Notes: generated by a model from the sequence alone, not told the origin. A stretch of 64,000 nucleotides of DNA from Streptomyces sp. NBC_01235 (GCF_035989285.1 NZ_CP108513.1:4340001-4404000); one strand, 5' to 3'. Counted from the stretch's first letter, positions 25,828-35,630 are shown. Made by a program: numbers and translations.

Positions 25828-27094
25828 GCCCGACTCCGTGAACAAGACCTACGACTTCGTGGGCATCGGGCTCGGCCCGTTCAACCTCGGCCTCGCCTGC
25901 CTCACCGAACCCATCGACGCGCTCGACTGCGTCTTCCTGGAGTCCAAGCCCGACTTCGAGTGGCATGCCGGCATGTTCCTCGACGGTGCCCACCTCCAGA
26001 CGCCGTTCATGTCGGACCTGGTCACGCTCGCCGACCCGACCTCCCCGTACTCCTTCCTCAACTACCTGAAGGAGAAAGGGCGGCTGTACTCGTTCTACAT
26101 CCGCGAGAACTTCTACCCGCTGCGCGTCGAGTACGACGACTACTGCCGCTGGGCCGCGGGCAAACTGGGCAGCGTGCGCTTCTCGACGACGGTCGCGGAA
26201 GTGACGTACGACGACGAGCTCTACGTCGTGAAGACCACGGCCGGCGATGTCTACCGCGCCCGCCACCTGGTCCTCGGCACCGGGACGTCCCCCTGCATCC
26301 CGGAGGCCTGCGCCGGTCTGGGCGGCGACTTCCTCCACAACTCCCGCTACATGGGGCACAAGGCGGAGCTGCAGAAGAAGGAGTCGATCACGCTGGTCGG
26401 CAGCGGCCAGTCCGCCGCCGAGATCTACTACGACCTGCTCGGCGAGATCGACGTCCACGGCTACCAGCTGAACTGGGTCACCCGCTCCCCGCGCTTCTTC
26501 CCGCTGGAGTACACCAAGCTCACGCTGGAGATGACCTCCCCGGAGTACATCGACTACTTCCGCGAGCTGCCGGAACGCACCCGCTACCGCCTCACGGCCG
26601 AGCAGAAGGGCCTGTTCAAGGGCATCGACGGCGACCTCATCAACGAGATCTTCGACCTGCTCTACCAGAAGAGCCTCGGCGGCCCGGTGCCCACCCGGCT
26701 CCTCACCAACTCCGCGCTCGACAGCGCACGTTACGCCGACGGCACCTACACCCTCGCCTTCCGCCATGAGGAGCAGGAGAAGGACTTCGAGATCGCCTCC
26801 CAGGGGCTGGTCCTGGCCACCGGCTACAAGTACGCCGAGCCGGAGTTCCTCGCGCCGATCAAGGACAGACTCCGCTACGACTCCCAGGGCAACTTCGACG
26901 TCGCCCGCAACTACGCCATCGACACCACGGGCCGGGGTGTGTTCCTGCAGAACGCGGGCGTGCACACGCACAGCGTCACCTCCCCCGACCTCGGCATGGG
27001 CCCCTACCGCAACAGCTTCATCATCCGTGAGCTGCTCGGCAGCGAGTACTACCCGGTCGAGAAGACCATCGCGTTCCAGGAGTTCGGCATATGA
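25811..27094 (+). CDS. desB: Cadaverine N-monooxygenase
   Basis: This encodes 427 residues from a TTG with GGAGAG 4 bases upstream, overlapping desA by 17 bases; a GTG at 25838 is the alternative start. It is an FAD-dependent N-hydroxylase of the lysine/ornithine monooxygenase type: [14 protein letters not shown] (FAD), [16 protein letters not shown] (NADPH), and [13 protein letters not shown] with [17 protein letters not shown] near the end. It makes N-hydroxycadaverine. It is translationally coupled to desC by ATGA. Confidence 0.94.
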   Translation: MTAHPEPDSVNKTYDFVGIGLGPFNLGLACLTEPIDALDCVFLESKPDFEWHAGMFLDGAHLQTPFMSDLVTLADPTSPYSFLNYLKEKGRLYSFYIRENFYPLRVEYDDYCRWAAGKLGSVRFSTTVAEVTYDDELYVVKTTAGDVYRARHLVLGTGTSPCIPEACAGLGGDFLHNSRYMGHKAELQKKESITLVGSGQSAAEIYYDLLGEIDVHGYQLNWVTRSPRFFPLEYTKLTLEMTSPEYIDYFRELPERTRYRLTAEQKGLFKGIDGDLINEIFDLLYQKSLGGPVPTRLLTNSALDSARYADGTYTLAFRHEEQEKDFEIASQGLVLATGYKYAEPEFLAPIKDRLRYDSQGNFDVARNYAIDTTGRGVFLQNAGVHTHSVTSPDLGMGPYRNSFIIRELLGSEYYPVEKTIAFQEFGI

Positions 27095-27621
27095 CCTTCG
27101 CCTTCCGCCCCCTCGACCCTCTGAAGGACGCCGAGCTCCTGCACGCCTGGGTCACTCACCCCAAGGCCGCGTTCTGGATGATGCAGGACGCGAGGCTGGA
27201 GGACGTCGAGCGTGCCTACATGGAGATCGCGGCCGACGAGCACCACCACGCGCTGCTCGGACTGCGGGACGGCGTCCCCGCCTTCCTGATGGAGAAGTAC
27301 GACCCCGCCCACCGCGAGCTGGTCGGCCTCTACGAGCCGCAGCCGGGCGACGTCGGCATGCACTTCCTCACGCCCGCGACCGACACGCCCGTCCACGGCT
27401 TCACCCGGGCCGTGATCACCGCCGTGATGGCGCATCTCTTCGAGGACCCGGCGGTGGAACGCGTCGTCGTGGAGCCGGACGTGTCCAACAAGGCCGTGCA
27501 CGCGCTCAACGAGGCCGTCGGGTTCGTGCCCGAGCGCGAGATCCAGAAGCCGGAGAAGAAGGCGTTGCTGAGCTTCTGCACCCGTGGTCGGTTCTTCGCC
27601 GCGACGGGGGTGCCCGCATGA
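27091..27621 (+). CDS. desC: N-hydroxycadaverine acyltransferase
   Basis: This encodes 176 residues overlapping desB by ATGA. It is a GNAT-like acyltransferase of the IucB/RhbD siderophore family: [41 protein letters not shown], and a C-terminal [20 protein letters not shown]. It acylates hydroxycadaverine with succinyl-CoA or acetyl-CoA; acyl choice decides whether ferrioxamine E, B or G1 forms and cannot be read from sequence. It is coupled to desD by ATGA. Confidence 0.93.
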   Translation: MTFAFRPLDPLKDAELLHAWVTHPKAAFWMMQDARLEDVERAYMEIAADEHHHALLGLRDGVPAFLMEKYDPAHRELVGLYEPQPGDVGMHFLTPATDTPVHGFTRAVITAVMAHLFEDPAVERVVVEPDVSNKAVHALNEAVGFVPEREIQKPEKKALLSFCTRGRFFAATGVPA

Positions 27622-29387
27622 GCCTCGCCGACGCCGTCGCCCACCTCTCCCCCGAGCGCTGGGAGAAGGCCAACCGTCTGCTCGTCCGCAAGGCCCTCGC
27701 GGAGTTCGCGCACGAGCGGCTCATCACCCCGCAGGAGGAGGACGGGCGGTACGTCGTCCGCAGCGACGACGGGCTGACGTACTACCGCTTCACCGCCGTC
27801 CGCCGCGCTCTCGACCACTGGCAGGTGGACGCCGGCTCGATCACCCGCACCCGCGACGACGCCGAACTCCCCGTCGCCGCGCTGGACTTCTTCATCGAGC
27901 TGAAGAAGACGCTGGGCCTGAGCGACGAGATCCTGCCGGTCTACCTGGAGGAGATCTCCTCCACCCTCTCCGGCACCTGCTACAAGCTCACCAAACCGCA
28001 GATCACCTCGGCGGAGCTGGTCAGCGGCGGTTTCCAGGCCATCGAGACCGGGATGACCGAGGGCCACCCCTGCTTCGTCGCCAACAACGGGCGCCTCGGC
28101 TTCGGCATCCACGAGTACCTCGCGTACGCCCCGGAGACGGCGAGCCCGGTCCGGCTGGTGTGGCTGGCCGCGCACCGCTCACGCGCCGCGTTCACGGCCG
28201 GGGTCGGGATCGCGTACGAGTCGTTCGTGCGGGAGGAGCTGGGCGAGGGGACCGTCGAGCGGTTCGACGGCGTCCTGCGCGAGCAGGGCCTCGACCCGGA
28301 CGACTACCTCCTCATCCCCGTCCACCCCTGGCAGTGGTGGAACAAGCTCACCGTCACCTTCGCCGCCGAGATCGCGCGCGGGAACCTGGTGTGCCTGGGC
28401 GAGGGCGACGACGAGTACCTGGCCCAGCAGTCCATCCGGACGTTCTTCAACTCCTCGCACCCCGAGAAGCACTACGTGAAGACGGCGCTGTCCGTCCTCA
28501 ACATGGGCTTCATGCGCGGGCTCTCGGCCGCCTACATGGAGGCGACCCCGGCCATCAACGACTGGCTCGCCCAACTCATCGACAACGACCCCGTGCTGAA
28601 GTCGACCGGGCTGTCGATCATCCGGGAGCGGGCGGCCGTCGGCTACCGGCACCTGGAGTACGAGGCGGCGACGGACCGCTACTCGCCGTACCGCAAGATG
28701 CTGGCCGCGCTGTGGCGGGAGAGCCCGGTGCCGGCGCTCCAGGACGGCGAGTCGCTGGCGACGATGGCCTCCCTGATCCACGTGGACCACGAGGGACGGT
28801 CGGTGGCCGGCGCGCTGATCGAGCAGTCGGGGCTGGCGCCGGTGGAGTGGCTGCGCCACTACCTCCAGGCGTACTACACCCCGCTGCTGCACAGCTTCTA
28901 CGCCTACGACCTGGTGTTCATGCCGCACGGCGAGAACACCGTCCTGGTGCTGAAGGACGGGGTCGTGCAGCGGGCGATCTACAAGGACATCGCCGAGGAG
29001 ATCGCCGTCATGGACCCGCACGCGGTGCTGCCGCCCGAGGTCCGGCGCATCCGGGTCGAGGTGCCCGAGGACAAGAAACTGCTGTCCATCTTCACGGACG
29101 TCTTCGACTGCTTCTTCCGCTTCCTCGCGGCCGGCCTCGCCACCGAGGGGATCCTGGAGGAGGACGACTTCTGGCGCACGGTGGCCGAGGTCACCCGCAC
29201 CTACCAGGAGGCCAACCCCGCACTGGCCGACAGGTTCCGCCAGTACGACATGTTCGCGCCCGAGTTCGCCCTGTCCTGCCTCAACCGGCTCCAGCTGCGC
29301 AACAACAAGCAGATGGTGGACCTGGCGGACCCGTCGGGCGCCCTCCAGCTGATCGGCACCCTGGAAAATCCCGTCACAGGGTTCTGA
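27618..29387 (+). CDS. desD: NRPS-independent siderophore synthetase
   Basis: This encodes 589 residues from the ATG overlapping the desC stop. The IucA/IucC synthetase motifs are visible: GHPCFVANNGRLGFG (ATP/substrate), IPVHPWQWWN, SSHPEKHYVKTALSVLNMG and MRGLSAAYME, and a C-terminal FhuF-like part with FYAYDLVFMPHGENTVLV. It condenses and cyclises hydroxamic acid units into desferrioxamines, using ATP. The last gene of the operon, it is followed at once by a hairpin. The length is normal for the family. Confidence 0.95.
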   Translation: MSLADAVAHLSPERWEKANRLLVRKALAEFAHERLITPQEEDGRYVVRSDDGLTYYRFTAVRRALDHWQVDAGSITRTRDDAELPVAALDFFIELKKTLGLSDEILPVYLEEISSTLSGTCYKLTKPQITSAELVSGGFQAIETGMTEGHPCFVANNGRLGFGIHEYLAYAPETASPVRLVWLAAHRSRAAFTAGVGIAYESFVREELGEGTVERFDGVLREQGLDPDDYLLIPVHPWQWWNKLTVTFAAEIARGNLVCLGEGDDEYLAQQSIRTFFNSSHPEKHYVKTALSVLNMGFMRGLSAAYMEATPAINDWLAQLIDNDPVLKSTGLSIIRERAAVGYRHLEYEAATDRYSPYRKMLAALWRESPVPALQDGESLATMASLIHVDHEGRSVAGALIEQSGLAPVEWLRHYLQAYYTPLLHSFYAYDLVFMPHGENTVLVLKDGVVQRAIYKDIAEEIAVMDPHAVLPPEVRRIRVEVPEDKKLLSIFTDVFDCFFRFLAAGLATEGILEEDDFWRTVAEVTRTYQEANPALADRFRQYDMFAPEFALSCLNRLQLRNNKQMVDLADPSGALQLIGTLENPVTGF

Positions 29388-29398
29388 TCACGACGGGC

Positions 29399-29431
29399 GG
29401 GCGCCCCCGAGTACGGTCCTCGGGGGCGCCC
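29399..29431 (+). terminator. Terminator after desABCD
   Basis: GGGCGCCCCCGAG pairs perfectly with CTCGGGGGCGCCC over 13 bases with a 7-base loop, just after the desD stop. Confidence 0.8.
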
Positions 29432-29457
29432 GTCGCGTTGTTTGGAACAATCCTCCC

Positions 29458-30330
29458 ATGGCGGAAATCATCCAGAAGGACGGCACCTGGGTCTTCGACG
29501 GCGACGGCCTGCGGCTGACCCCGGGGCGGGACAGGAACGTCGGTCTGCTCCGCCGGGAACTGGGTGAACTCGTCCTCCCTCTGGGTGCGTTGGCGGGGAT
29601 CTCGTTCGAGCAGGGCAAGAAGACCGGGCGGCTGAGGCTGCGGCTGCGCGACGGCGCGGACCCGCTGCTGCACGCGACCGGCGGGCGGCTGGCCGAGCCG
29701 CACGATCCGTACCAGCTGACCGTCGAGTCCGACCGGTACGGCGTCGCCGAGTACCTCGTGGACGAGGTGCGGGGCGCCCTGCTGCTGGACCAGGTCCCGT
29801 CCGGCCCGGTGGACCGGTATCTGCTGCCGGGGCCGGCCGTGCCCCTGTCGGCCTCCGCCGGGGACGGCACGGCGAGCTTCGACGGCGAACGGGTGCGCCT
29901 GGAGTGGAACTGGAAGACGGAAGACGCGAAGTCCTCGGCCGGCACCCGCACGCTCGCCGTCGAGGACATCGTGGGTGTCGAGTGGCATCCCGCGGGCGGT
30001 CTGGACAGCGGCTTCCTGCGGTTCCGGGTGCGCGGCGCGGTGTCGACGACCCCGCCGCAGTACGACCCCCACGCCGTGCAGCTGTGGGGCTTCAAGAAGG
30101 ACCCGTTGATGGCGCTGGTCGCGGCCGCGGTGCAGGCCCGGCTGCCGCATCCGGCCGCCGCCCCCGAGGACGCCGTACCGCCGCAGCGGCACGAGCCGGA
30201 CCCGCTCCCGGGCAGCGACCACGACGCGCTGCTGCGCAGGCTGCGCGAGCTCGGCGAGCTGCACCGCGACGGCGTCCTGACGGACGACGAGTTCACGATG
30301 GCCAAACAGGCGGTCCTCAAGCGCATGTAG
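29458..30330 (+). CDS. DUF4429 domain protein with C-terminal SHOCT motif
   Basis: This encodes 290 residues. Two similar halves can be seen, each starting like FDGDGLRLTPGR / FDGERVRLEWNWK and containing ISFEQGKKTGRLRLRLR or VEWHPAGGLDSGFLRFRVRG; this tandem beta-rich unit is DUF4429. The last 30 residues (LRELGELHRDGVLTDDEF, then AKQAVLKR) form a SHOCT helix-turn-helix oligomerisation motif. It has no signal or membrane segment. The function is unknown; such proteins are conserved across Streptomyces. It converges on the phosphatase gene. Confidence 0.8.
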   Translation: MAEIIQKDGTWVFDGDGLRLTPGRDRNVGLLRRELGELVLPLGALAGISFEQGKKTGRLRLRLRDGADPLLHATGGRLAEPHDPYQLTVESDRYGVAEYLVDEVRGALLLDQVPSGPVDRYLLPGPAVPLSASAGDGTASFDGERVRLEWNWKTEDAKSSAGTRTLAVEDIVGVEWHPAGGLDSGFLRFRVRGAVSTTPPQYDPHAVQLWGFKKDPLMALVAAAVQARLPHPAAAPEDAVPPQRHEPDPLPGSDHDALLRRLRELGELHRDGVLTDDEFTMAKQAVLKRM

Positions 30331-30362
30331 CGCGAGTGGGGACCGCCTGTCGGCGTCAAGGC

Positions 30363-30386
30363 GTGCGCCCCGCCTTCCAGGCGCAC
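30363..30386. terminator. Weak bidirectional hairpin between convergent genes
   Basis: GTGCGCC and GGCGCAC form a 7-base stem with a 10-base loop in the 67-base gap between the DUF4429 and phosphatase genes. The placement supports a terminator; the short stem is weak evidence. Confidence 0.35.
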
Positions 30387-30397
30387 ACCCACCGGGG

Positions 30398-31975
30398 CTA
30401 CTTGGCCTTGCGGGCCACCGTGAAGTGGTCGATCCGGTCGCCCGTCTCGGCGATGCCCTGGACCTTCAGGGTCGTGTAGTGGCCCTTCGGCGCGGGGGTG
30501 ACGTCCACGCGCAGGAACGAGTAGTTCAGGTAGCGGACGCGCGACCAGGTGACGGTCTCGTTCTGCTTGCCGTCCTTGAGGTTGATGAAGGAGGCGACCG
30601 AGTCGACCTCGTTCTCGTGGCCCTCGTAGGAGTCCGGGGCGGTGAAGGCGTACAGGCTGCGGCCCGCCGCGCCCGCCGTGACGTAGACGACGCCCTCGGT
30701 CTCGGGATAGGCCGTGCCGCCGATCGGAAGCTTCTTGGTGACCGTGTCGCCCTTGATCACGTCGGTGCGCTCGTACTGGTGGTTGTGGCCGTTGATGACC
30801 AGGTCCACCTGGTACTTGTCGAACAGCGGCACCCACTCCTGGCGCACGCCCCCCTCCGAGGCGTGCGCGGTGGAGGTGCAGTACGCGCAGTGGTGGAAGA
30901 ACACGACGACGAAGTCGATGTCCTTCGCGGCGCGGAACTTCTTCAGCTGCGCCTCGAACCACTTGGTCTGGGTGCCGCCGGAGATGCCGAGGTTGGCCGG
31001 GATCTCGAAGGAGACGTCGTTGGGGTCCAGCGAGATGATCGCCGTGTTGCCGTAGACGAAGGAGTACACGCCCGGCAGGTTCTTCTTGTCCGGGCCGTTG
31101 TCCGGGAGGCTCCAGCGGGCCTCCTCGCCGCCGTAGCCGTTGGGCGAGTACCAGGCCTCCATGTCGTGGTTGCCGTACGACACCATCCACGGCACGGACT
31201 TGGAGACGGACTCGGTCTGGGCGAGGAACTGGTCCCAGGTGCGCGAGTCGAAGACCGTGTCGGAGGTCTTGCCCTGGCCGGCCGGGTCGCCGTAGGCGAT
31301 GTCGCCGGCGTGCAGGTGGAAGGCCGGGTTCTGGCCGAGGATCAGGCTGTCGTTGGCCAGCGCGTGATAGCTGACGCCCTGGTCGCCGAAGGCGGTGAAG
31401 GTGAACGGCGCCTTGTGGGCGGGGGCGGTGGTGAAGGTGCCCAGGGTGCCCAGCAGGTGCGGCTCGGCCGGGTCGAAGCCGGCGTGGCCGACGCCGTAGT
31501 AGTACGTCTTGCCGGGCTTGAGGTGGGTGAGCTTGGCGTGCACGTAGTACTGGGTGTGGTTGCCGCTGGCACCGACCCCGGCCGGGGTGTACAGGGTGCG
31601 CACCTCGGCCTCGATCTTGCGGGAGAGGTCCCAGGGGTGAGCGCCGATGCGGATGAACGGCTTCTTCACCGCGACGGGGACCTGCCACGAGACGGTGATC
31701 TCGGTGCGCGGGTCGTTGCCGTAGGCGAGGTGGCGGCCGAAGGGGGCGACGAGGGCGCCGTCGACGGTCTCGGTGTGCGAGAGGGGCTGCGTGGGTGTGG
31801 CGGCCTGGGCCGTGGCGCCGGTCACGAACGCGCCACCGGTGACGGCGCCGAGCGTGACGGCGCCGCCTCTGATCATCGTGCGCCGGGAGAACGTGGCGCG
31901 CAGGTACTCGTGCTGCTCGGCCATGCTCATGCGGTCGGCGAGCTGCTCGGGTACGCCCATGCGAGGAGTGTCCAT
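30398..31975 (-). CDS. Secreted purple-acid-phosphatase-like metallophosphoesterase
   Basis: This encodes 525 residues. A Tat signal (SRRTMIRGG, hydrophobic stretch, cleavage near ATAQAA at about residue 58) precedes a fibronectin-like purple acid phosphatase N-domain (EITVSWQVP, HLKPGKTYYYGVG). The metallophosphoesterase domain follows with all metal motifs: FTAFGDQG, HAGDIAYG, VSYGNHD, VVFFHHCAYC and INGHNHQYER. It should hydrolyse phosphoesters outside the cell. The gene is monocistronic. Control by phosphate limitation is common for such enzymes, but I see no convincing PHO box upstream. Confidence 0.9.
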   Translation of the reverse strand: MDTPRMGVPEQLADRMSMAEQHEYLRATFSRRTMIRGGAVTLGAVTGGAFVTGATAQAATPTQPLSHTETVDGALVAPFGRHLAYGNDPRTEITVSWQVPVAVKKPFIRIGAHPWDLSRKIEAEVRTLYTPAGVGASGNHTQYYVHAKLTHLKPGKTYYYGVGHAGFDPAEPHLLGTLGTFTTAPAHKAPFTFTAFGDQGVSYHALANDSLILGQNPAFHLHAGDIAYGDPAGQGKTSDTVFDSRTWDQFLAQTESVSKSVPWMVSYGNHDMEAWYSPNGYGGEEARWSLPDNGPDKKNLPGVYSFVYGNTAIISLDPNDVSFEIPANLGISGGTQTKWFEAQLKKFRAAKDIDFVVVFFHHCAYCTSTAHASEGGVRQEWVPLFDKYQVDLVINGHNHQYERTDVIKGDTVTKKLPIGGTAYPETEGVVYVTAGAAGRSLYAFTAPDSYEGHENEVDSVASFINLKDGKQNETVTWSRVRYLNYSFLRVDVTPAPKGHYTTLKVQGIAETGDRIDHFTVARKAK

Positions 31976-32146
31976 GACGTCTGAAACTCGTCGCCCCGGG
32001 CGACGGGCCGCAAGACGCCGAATGGACGGATCGCGAACAGGGGCTCATAACACATTCAACGTTCCCCCAAGACTCCTTAACAGGCGCCTGCCCGAAATCG
32101 GGCACGTTTCTTGCGAAACCGGCGCGCGTACCTCAGGATCTACCGG

Positions 32147-32404
32147 GTGCACGACGAACTTGTTGATCACCTGACGCGCTCCACGCCCCTCCGGCGGGGC
32201 GAGGCGCTGCGGGTGATCCAGGACGTGCTCGCCTACTTCGACGAGACGACCGAGAACTACGTCCGTCGCCGCCACCGCGAGCTCCAGGCCCAGGGCCTGG
32301 TGAACGCGGAGATCTTCGAACGGATCGAGGCGGACCTGAAATACCGTGCGGTGGCCCCGCCCGAGCTTACGCTCAGGCAACTGCGGCGCATCGTCTACGG
32401 CTGA
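32147..32404 (+). CDS. Small conserved hypothetical protein upstream of glmS
   Basis: This encodes 85 residues from a GTG at 32147 (AGGA 8 bases upstream); a TTG at 32111 would add 12 residues. It is predicted all-helical and charged: VHDELVDHLTRSTPLRRGEALRVIQDVLAYF, broken here as HDELVDHL and EALRVIQDVLAYF, then YVRRRHRELQAQGL and FERIEADLKYRAV, ending LRQLRRIVYG. There is no signal or membrane segment and I recognise no family. It ends 26 bases before glmS on the same strand, so co-transcription with glmS is likely. Confidence 0.65.
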   Translation: MHDELVDHLTRSTPLRRGEALRVIQDVLAYFDETTENYVRRRHRELQAQGLVNAEIFERIEADLKYRAVAPPELTLRQLRRIVYG

Positions 32405-32430
32405 ACCGAAAAGCTTGGGGATACGTATAT

Positions 32431-34248
32431 ATGTGCGGAATCGTCGGATACATCGGGAAGCGTGACGTCGCTCCCCTGCTCCTGGAGGGCCTGCAGCGCC
32501 TGGAGTACCGCGGGTACGACTCCGCGGGCATCGTCGTCACGTCCCCGAAGACGGCCGGCCTGAAGATGGTCAAGGCCAAGGGCCGGGTCCGTGACCTGGA
32601 GGCCAAGGTCCCGGCGCGCTTCAAGGGCACCACCGGCATCGCCCACACCCGCTGGGCCACCCACGGCGCCCCCTCCGACGTGAACGCCCACCCGCACATG
32701 TCGGCCGACCTCAAGGTCGCCGTCGTCCACAACGGCATCATCGACAACGCCTCCGACCTGCGCAAGAAGCTCGAGGCGGACGGCGTCGAGTTCCTCTCGG
32801 ACACGGACACCGAGGTCCTCGTCCACCTCGTCGCCCGCTCGCAGGCCGAGAAGCTCGAGGACAAGGTCCGCGAGGCGCTGCGCGTCGTCGAGGGCACCTA
32901 CGGCATCGCCGTCATGCACGCCGACTTCAACGACCGCATCGTCGTCGCCCGCAACGGCTCCCCGGTCGTCCTCGGCATCGGCGAGAAGGAGATGTTCGTC
33001 GCCTCGGACATCGCCGCGCTGGTCGCCCACACCCGGCAGATAGTGACGCTGGACGACGGCGAGATGGCCACCCTCAAGGCCGACGACTTCCGCACCTACA
33101 CCACCGAGGGCACCCGCACCACGGCCGAGCCCACCACCGTGGAGTGGGAGGCCGCCTCCTACGACATGGGCGGCCACGACACGTACATGCACAAGGAGAT
33201 CCACGAGCAGGCCGACGCCGTGGACCGCGTGCTGCGCGGCCGCATCGACGACCGCTTCTCCACCGTGCACCTCGGCGGCCTCAACCTGGACGCCCGCGAG
33301 GCCCGCCAGATCCGCCGCGTGAAGATCCTCGGCTGCGGCACCTCGTACCACGCGGGCATGATCGGCGCCCAGATGATCGAGGAGCTGGCCCGCATCCCCG
33401 CGGACGCCGAGCCCGCGTCCGAGTTCCGCTACCGCAACGCGGTCGTGGACCCCGACACCCTCTACATCGCCGTCTCCCAGTCCGGTGAGACCTACGACGT
33501 GCTGGCGGCCGTCCAGGAGCTGAAGCGCAAGGGCGCCCGGGTGCTGGGCGTCGTCAACGTGGTCGGTTCGGCGATCGCCCGCGAGGCCGACGGCGGCGTG
33601 TACGTGCACGCCGGCCCCGAGGTCTGCGTGGTCTCCACCAAGTGCTTCACGAACACGACGGTGGCCTTCGCGCTGCTCGCCCTGCACCTCGGCCGCACCC
33701 GCGACCTCTCCGTGCGCGACGGCAAGCGGATCATCGAGGGGCTGCGCAAGCTGCCCGGCCAGATCGCGGAGATCCTCTCCTACGAGGAGGAGATCAAGAA
33801 GCTGGCCGAGGAGTTCGCCGAGGCCCGCTCGATGCTCTTCATCGGCCGCGTCCGGGGCTACCCGGTCGCCCGTGAGGCCTCCCTGAAGCTCAAGGAGGTC
33901 TCGTACATCCACGCCGAGGCCTACCCGGCCTCCGAGCTCAAGCACGGCCCGCTGGCGCTCATCGAGCCCGCGCTCCCGACGGTCGCGATCGTCCCGAACG
34001 ACGACCTGCTGGAGAAGAACCGCGCGGCCCTGGAGGAGATCAAGGCCCGCAGCGGCAAGATCCTCGCCGTGGCCCACGAGTGCCAGGAGAAGGCCGACCA
34101 GACGATCGTCGTCCCGAAGAACGAGGACGAACTCGACCCGATCCTGATGGGCATCCCCCTCCAGCTCCTCGCCTACTACACGGCAAAGGCCCTGGGCAGG
34201 GACATCGACAAGCCCCGCAACCTGGCGAAGTCGGTCACGGTCGAGTAG
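32431..34248 (+). CDS. glmS: Glutamine--fructose-6-phosphate aminotransferase
   Basis: This encodes 605 residues. The N-terminal class II glutaminase begins MCGIVGYIG with the nucleophile Cys directly after Met, then LEYRGYDSAGI, HTRWATHG and HNGIIDN. Two SIS isomerase domains follow: ILGCGTSYHAG, ISQSGET-like VSQSGETYDV, and GRVRGYPVAREASLKLKE with SELKHGPLALIE; the end DKPRNLAKSVTVE is conserved. It makes glucosamine-6-phosphate for peptidoglycan. Streptomyces often carries two copies, and from memory of synteny this may be the second one. A strong terminator follows. Confidence 0.96.
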   Translation: MCGIVGYIGKRDVAPLLLEGLQRLEYRGYDSAGIVVTSPKTAGLKMVKAKGRVRDLEAKVPARFKGTTGIAHTRWATHGAPSDVNAHPHMSADLKVAVVHNGIIDNASDLRKKLEADGVEFLSDTDTEVLVHLVARSQAEKLEDKVREALRVVEGTYGIAVMHADFNDRIVVARNGSPVVLGIGEKEMFVASDIAALVAHTRQIVTLDDGEMATLKADDFRTYTTEGTRTTAEPTTVEWEAASYDMGGHDTYMHKEIHEQADAVDRVLRGRIDDRFSTVHLGGLNLDAREARQIRRVKILGCGTSYHAGMIGAQMIEELARIPADAEPASEFRYRNAVVDPDTLYIAVSQSGETYDVLAAVQELKRKGARVLGVVNVVGSAIAREADGGVYVHAGPEVCVVSTKCFTNTTVAFALLALHLGRTRDLSVRDGKRIIEGLRKLPGQIAEILSYEEEIKKLAEEFAEARSMLFIGRVRGYPVAREASLKLKEVSYIHAEAYPASELKHGPLALIEPALPTVAIVPNDDLLEKNRAALEEIKARSGKILAVAHECQEKADQTIVVPKNEDELDPILMGIPLQLLAYYTAKALGRDIDKPRNLAKSVTVE

Positions 34249-34268
34249 GAACCCGCAGAAGCACAGAA

Positions 34269-34306
34269 CGGACCCCCACGTGACGCCACCGGTCACGGGG
34301 GGTCCG
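34269..34306 (+). terminator. Terminator after glmS
   Basis: CGGACCCCC pairs with GGGGGTCCG, with an inner GTGAC/GTCAC stem, 20 bases after the glmS stop. Confidence 0.75.
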
Positions 34307-34351
34307 CTCTCGTTCGCCGGGGAAGCCCAACTCCCCGGCGCCGGCTGCCAT

Positions 34352-34918
34352 TCAGCCCGTGGCCGTCACCCCGGGGCGGGCAGCACGCCGAGAGAACGCC
34401 GTGGGCCAGTGCGCCAGAGCCGCCGTCGCCGCATACCAGGCGACCGCCCCCGCCGCGACGGCGAACCAGCCGCCCGCCTTGGTGAGGCCGTCACTGCCGG
34501 CGAAGCGGGCGACGGCCATCAGCACGAGCGCCACACAGAACAACCCGTACGCGCCCTGGCCGAGTTGGTCGCCGCCGGCGAGGGTCAGGGAGAGCGCCAC
34601 GAGGGCGAACAGCAGCAGGAAGAGCCCCGCGGCGTTGTCGGAGACCTGGGCCCCGGCGGAGACCGCCCAGGTGAACCAGAAGGCGCCGAGGACGGTGTGG
34701 GCGGTGCCGGTGGCCGTGTCGCGGTCCCGGAGGGCGAACAGGCCGGCGACGAACAGCGCGACGCCGCCGACGTAGTGGGCGATGGATACGGCGTCCGCAG
34801 CCGTCACGCCGTCGATGAGGTCGGTGTACCCGAGGCCGAAGGCCAACAGGGTGACGCCGAGGGCCAGTCGGCCGGCGATCGTGGTGATGCCGCTTCCCGC
34901 AGAGACGTCTTTGTCCAC
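34352..34918 (-). CDS. GPR1/FUN34/YaaH-like membrane protein
   Basis: This encodes 188 residues with six hydrophobic helices of about 20 residues separated by short loops, in the size range of the acetate/succinate transporter (GPR1/FUN34/YaaH) family. Recognisable parts are GRLALGVTLLAFGLGYTDLI, YVGGVALFVAGLFALR, and GAFWFTWAVSAGAQ in the middle. The family's NPAPLGL loop is not present, so acetate transport should not be assumed. It converges on glmS and stands alone. The C-terminus is Arg/Pro-rich. Confidence 0.65.
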   Translation of the reverse strand: MDKDVSAGSGITTIAGRLALGVTLLAFGLGYTDLIDGVTAADAVSIAHYVGGVALFVAGLFALRDRDTATGTAHTVLGAFWFTWAVSAGAQVSDNAAGLFLLLFALVALSLTLAGGDQLGQGAYGLFCVALVLMAVARFAGSDGLTKAGGWFAVAAGAVAWYAATAALAHWPTAFSRRAARPGVTATG

Positions 34919-35102
34919 GGCGGGCTCCCTTCACGCTTCATGCTTCACGCATGTGGAGTTGTGTGAGCGGTATATGCCCTTCACAAGGGCACAAACACCC
35001 CTACGCGCCAGTAGATTTACGCTGCACACAAGCTGCACACAAGCCGCGCACCAAAGCGGGCCGGAGCTACCCAGATCTCATCTCACCTGGGAGAACGGCG
35101 AG

Positions 35103-35630
35103 TTACGGAATGACAACGACGGGCCGCTTCGCGCGCTTGGCGAGCCGCCCCGCGACCGAGCCGAAGATCCGACCGACGATGCCGTGGGTCGAGCCGACGA
35201 CGATCGCGTCGGCCTCGTACTCCCGCCCCACCTCTTCGAGTTCGTGGCAGATGTCGCCGCCGCGCTCGACCAGGATCCAGGGCACCTCGGCGAGGTAGTC
35301 CGCGCACGCGAGCTCCAGGCCGAGCACCTCGGTACGGTGGTCCGGCACGTCGACGAAGACGGGCGGTTCGCAGCCGGCCCACACCGTGGTGGGCAGCCGG
35401 TTGGCGACGTGGACGATGATCAGGCCCGAGCCGGAGCGATGGGCCATGCCGACGGCGTACGCGAGCGCGCGTTCACTGGACGTGGAGCCGTCGAAGCCGA
35501 CGACCACGCCGTGCTTGAAGGCTGGATCGCAGGCGTGGCGTGCGTCTTCCGCCGCCAGGGGCTCGGCCGCCGTAGGGTCGGCGACGGGCCGCTTGCGGTC
35601 CGCGGGTTCGAAGAATTCGTGACCGGCCAT
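35103..35630 (-). CDS. Universal stress protein
   Basis: This encodes 175 residues from the ATG at 35630 (reading MAGHEFFEPADRKRP); the longer frame upstream is Pro-rich and lacks character. It has a single UspA domain: VVVGFDGSTSSERALAYAVGMA at the start and the ATP-binding end IVVGSTHGIVGRIFGSVAG followed by RPVVVIP, the G-x2-G-x9-G(S/T) pattern of nucleotide-binding members. An N-terminal extension of about 40 residues precedes it. The role in stress is by family only. The ribosome binding site is weak, so the start is moderately sure. Confidence 0.82.
   Translation of the reverse strand: MAGHEFFEPADRKRPVADPTAAEPLAAEDARHACDPAFKHGVVVGFDGSTSSERALAYAVGMAHRSGSGLIIVHVANRLPTTVWAGCEPPVFVDVPDHRTEVLGLELACADYLAEVPWILVERGGDICHELEEVGREYEADAIVVGSTHGIVGRIFGSVAGRLAKRAKRPVVVIP

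Noticed and set aside
22123..29431. des region as a new biosynthetic gene cluster
   Set aside because: Gene order, motifs and iron boxes match the known desferrioxamine system completely.
29388..32105. 905-residue minus-strand frame across the DUF4429 and phosphatase genes
   Set aside because: It is out of frame with the real phosphatase gene on the same strand and reads as low-complexity Arg/Pro sequence.
31976..32110. PHO box upstream of the secreted phosphatase
   Set aside because: Only loose GTTNANN-like matches at 11-base spacing are present; no convincing GTTCACC repeat.
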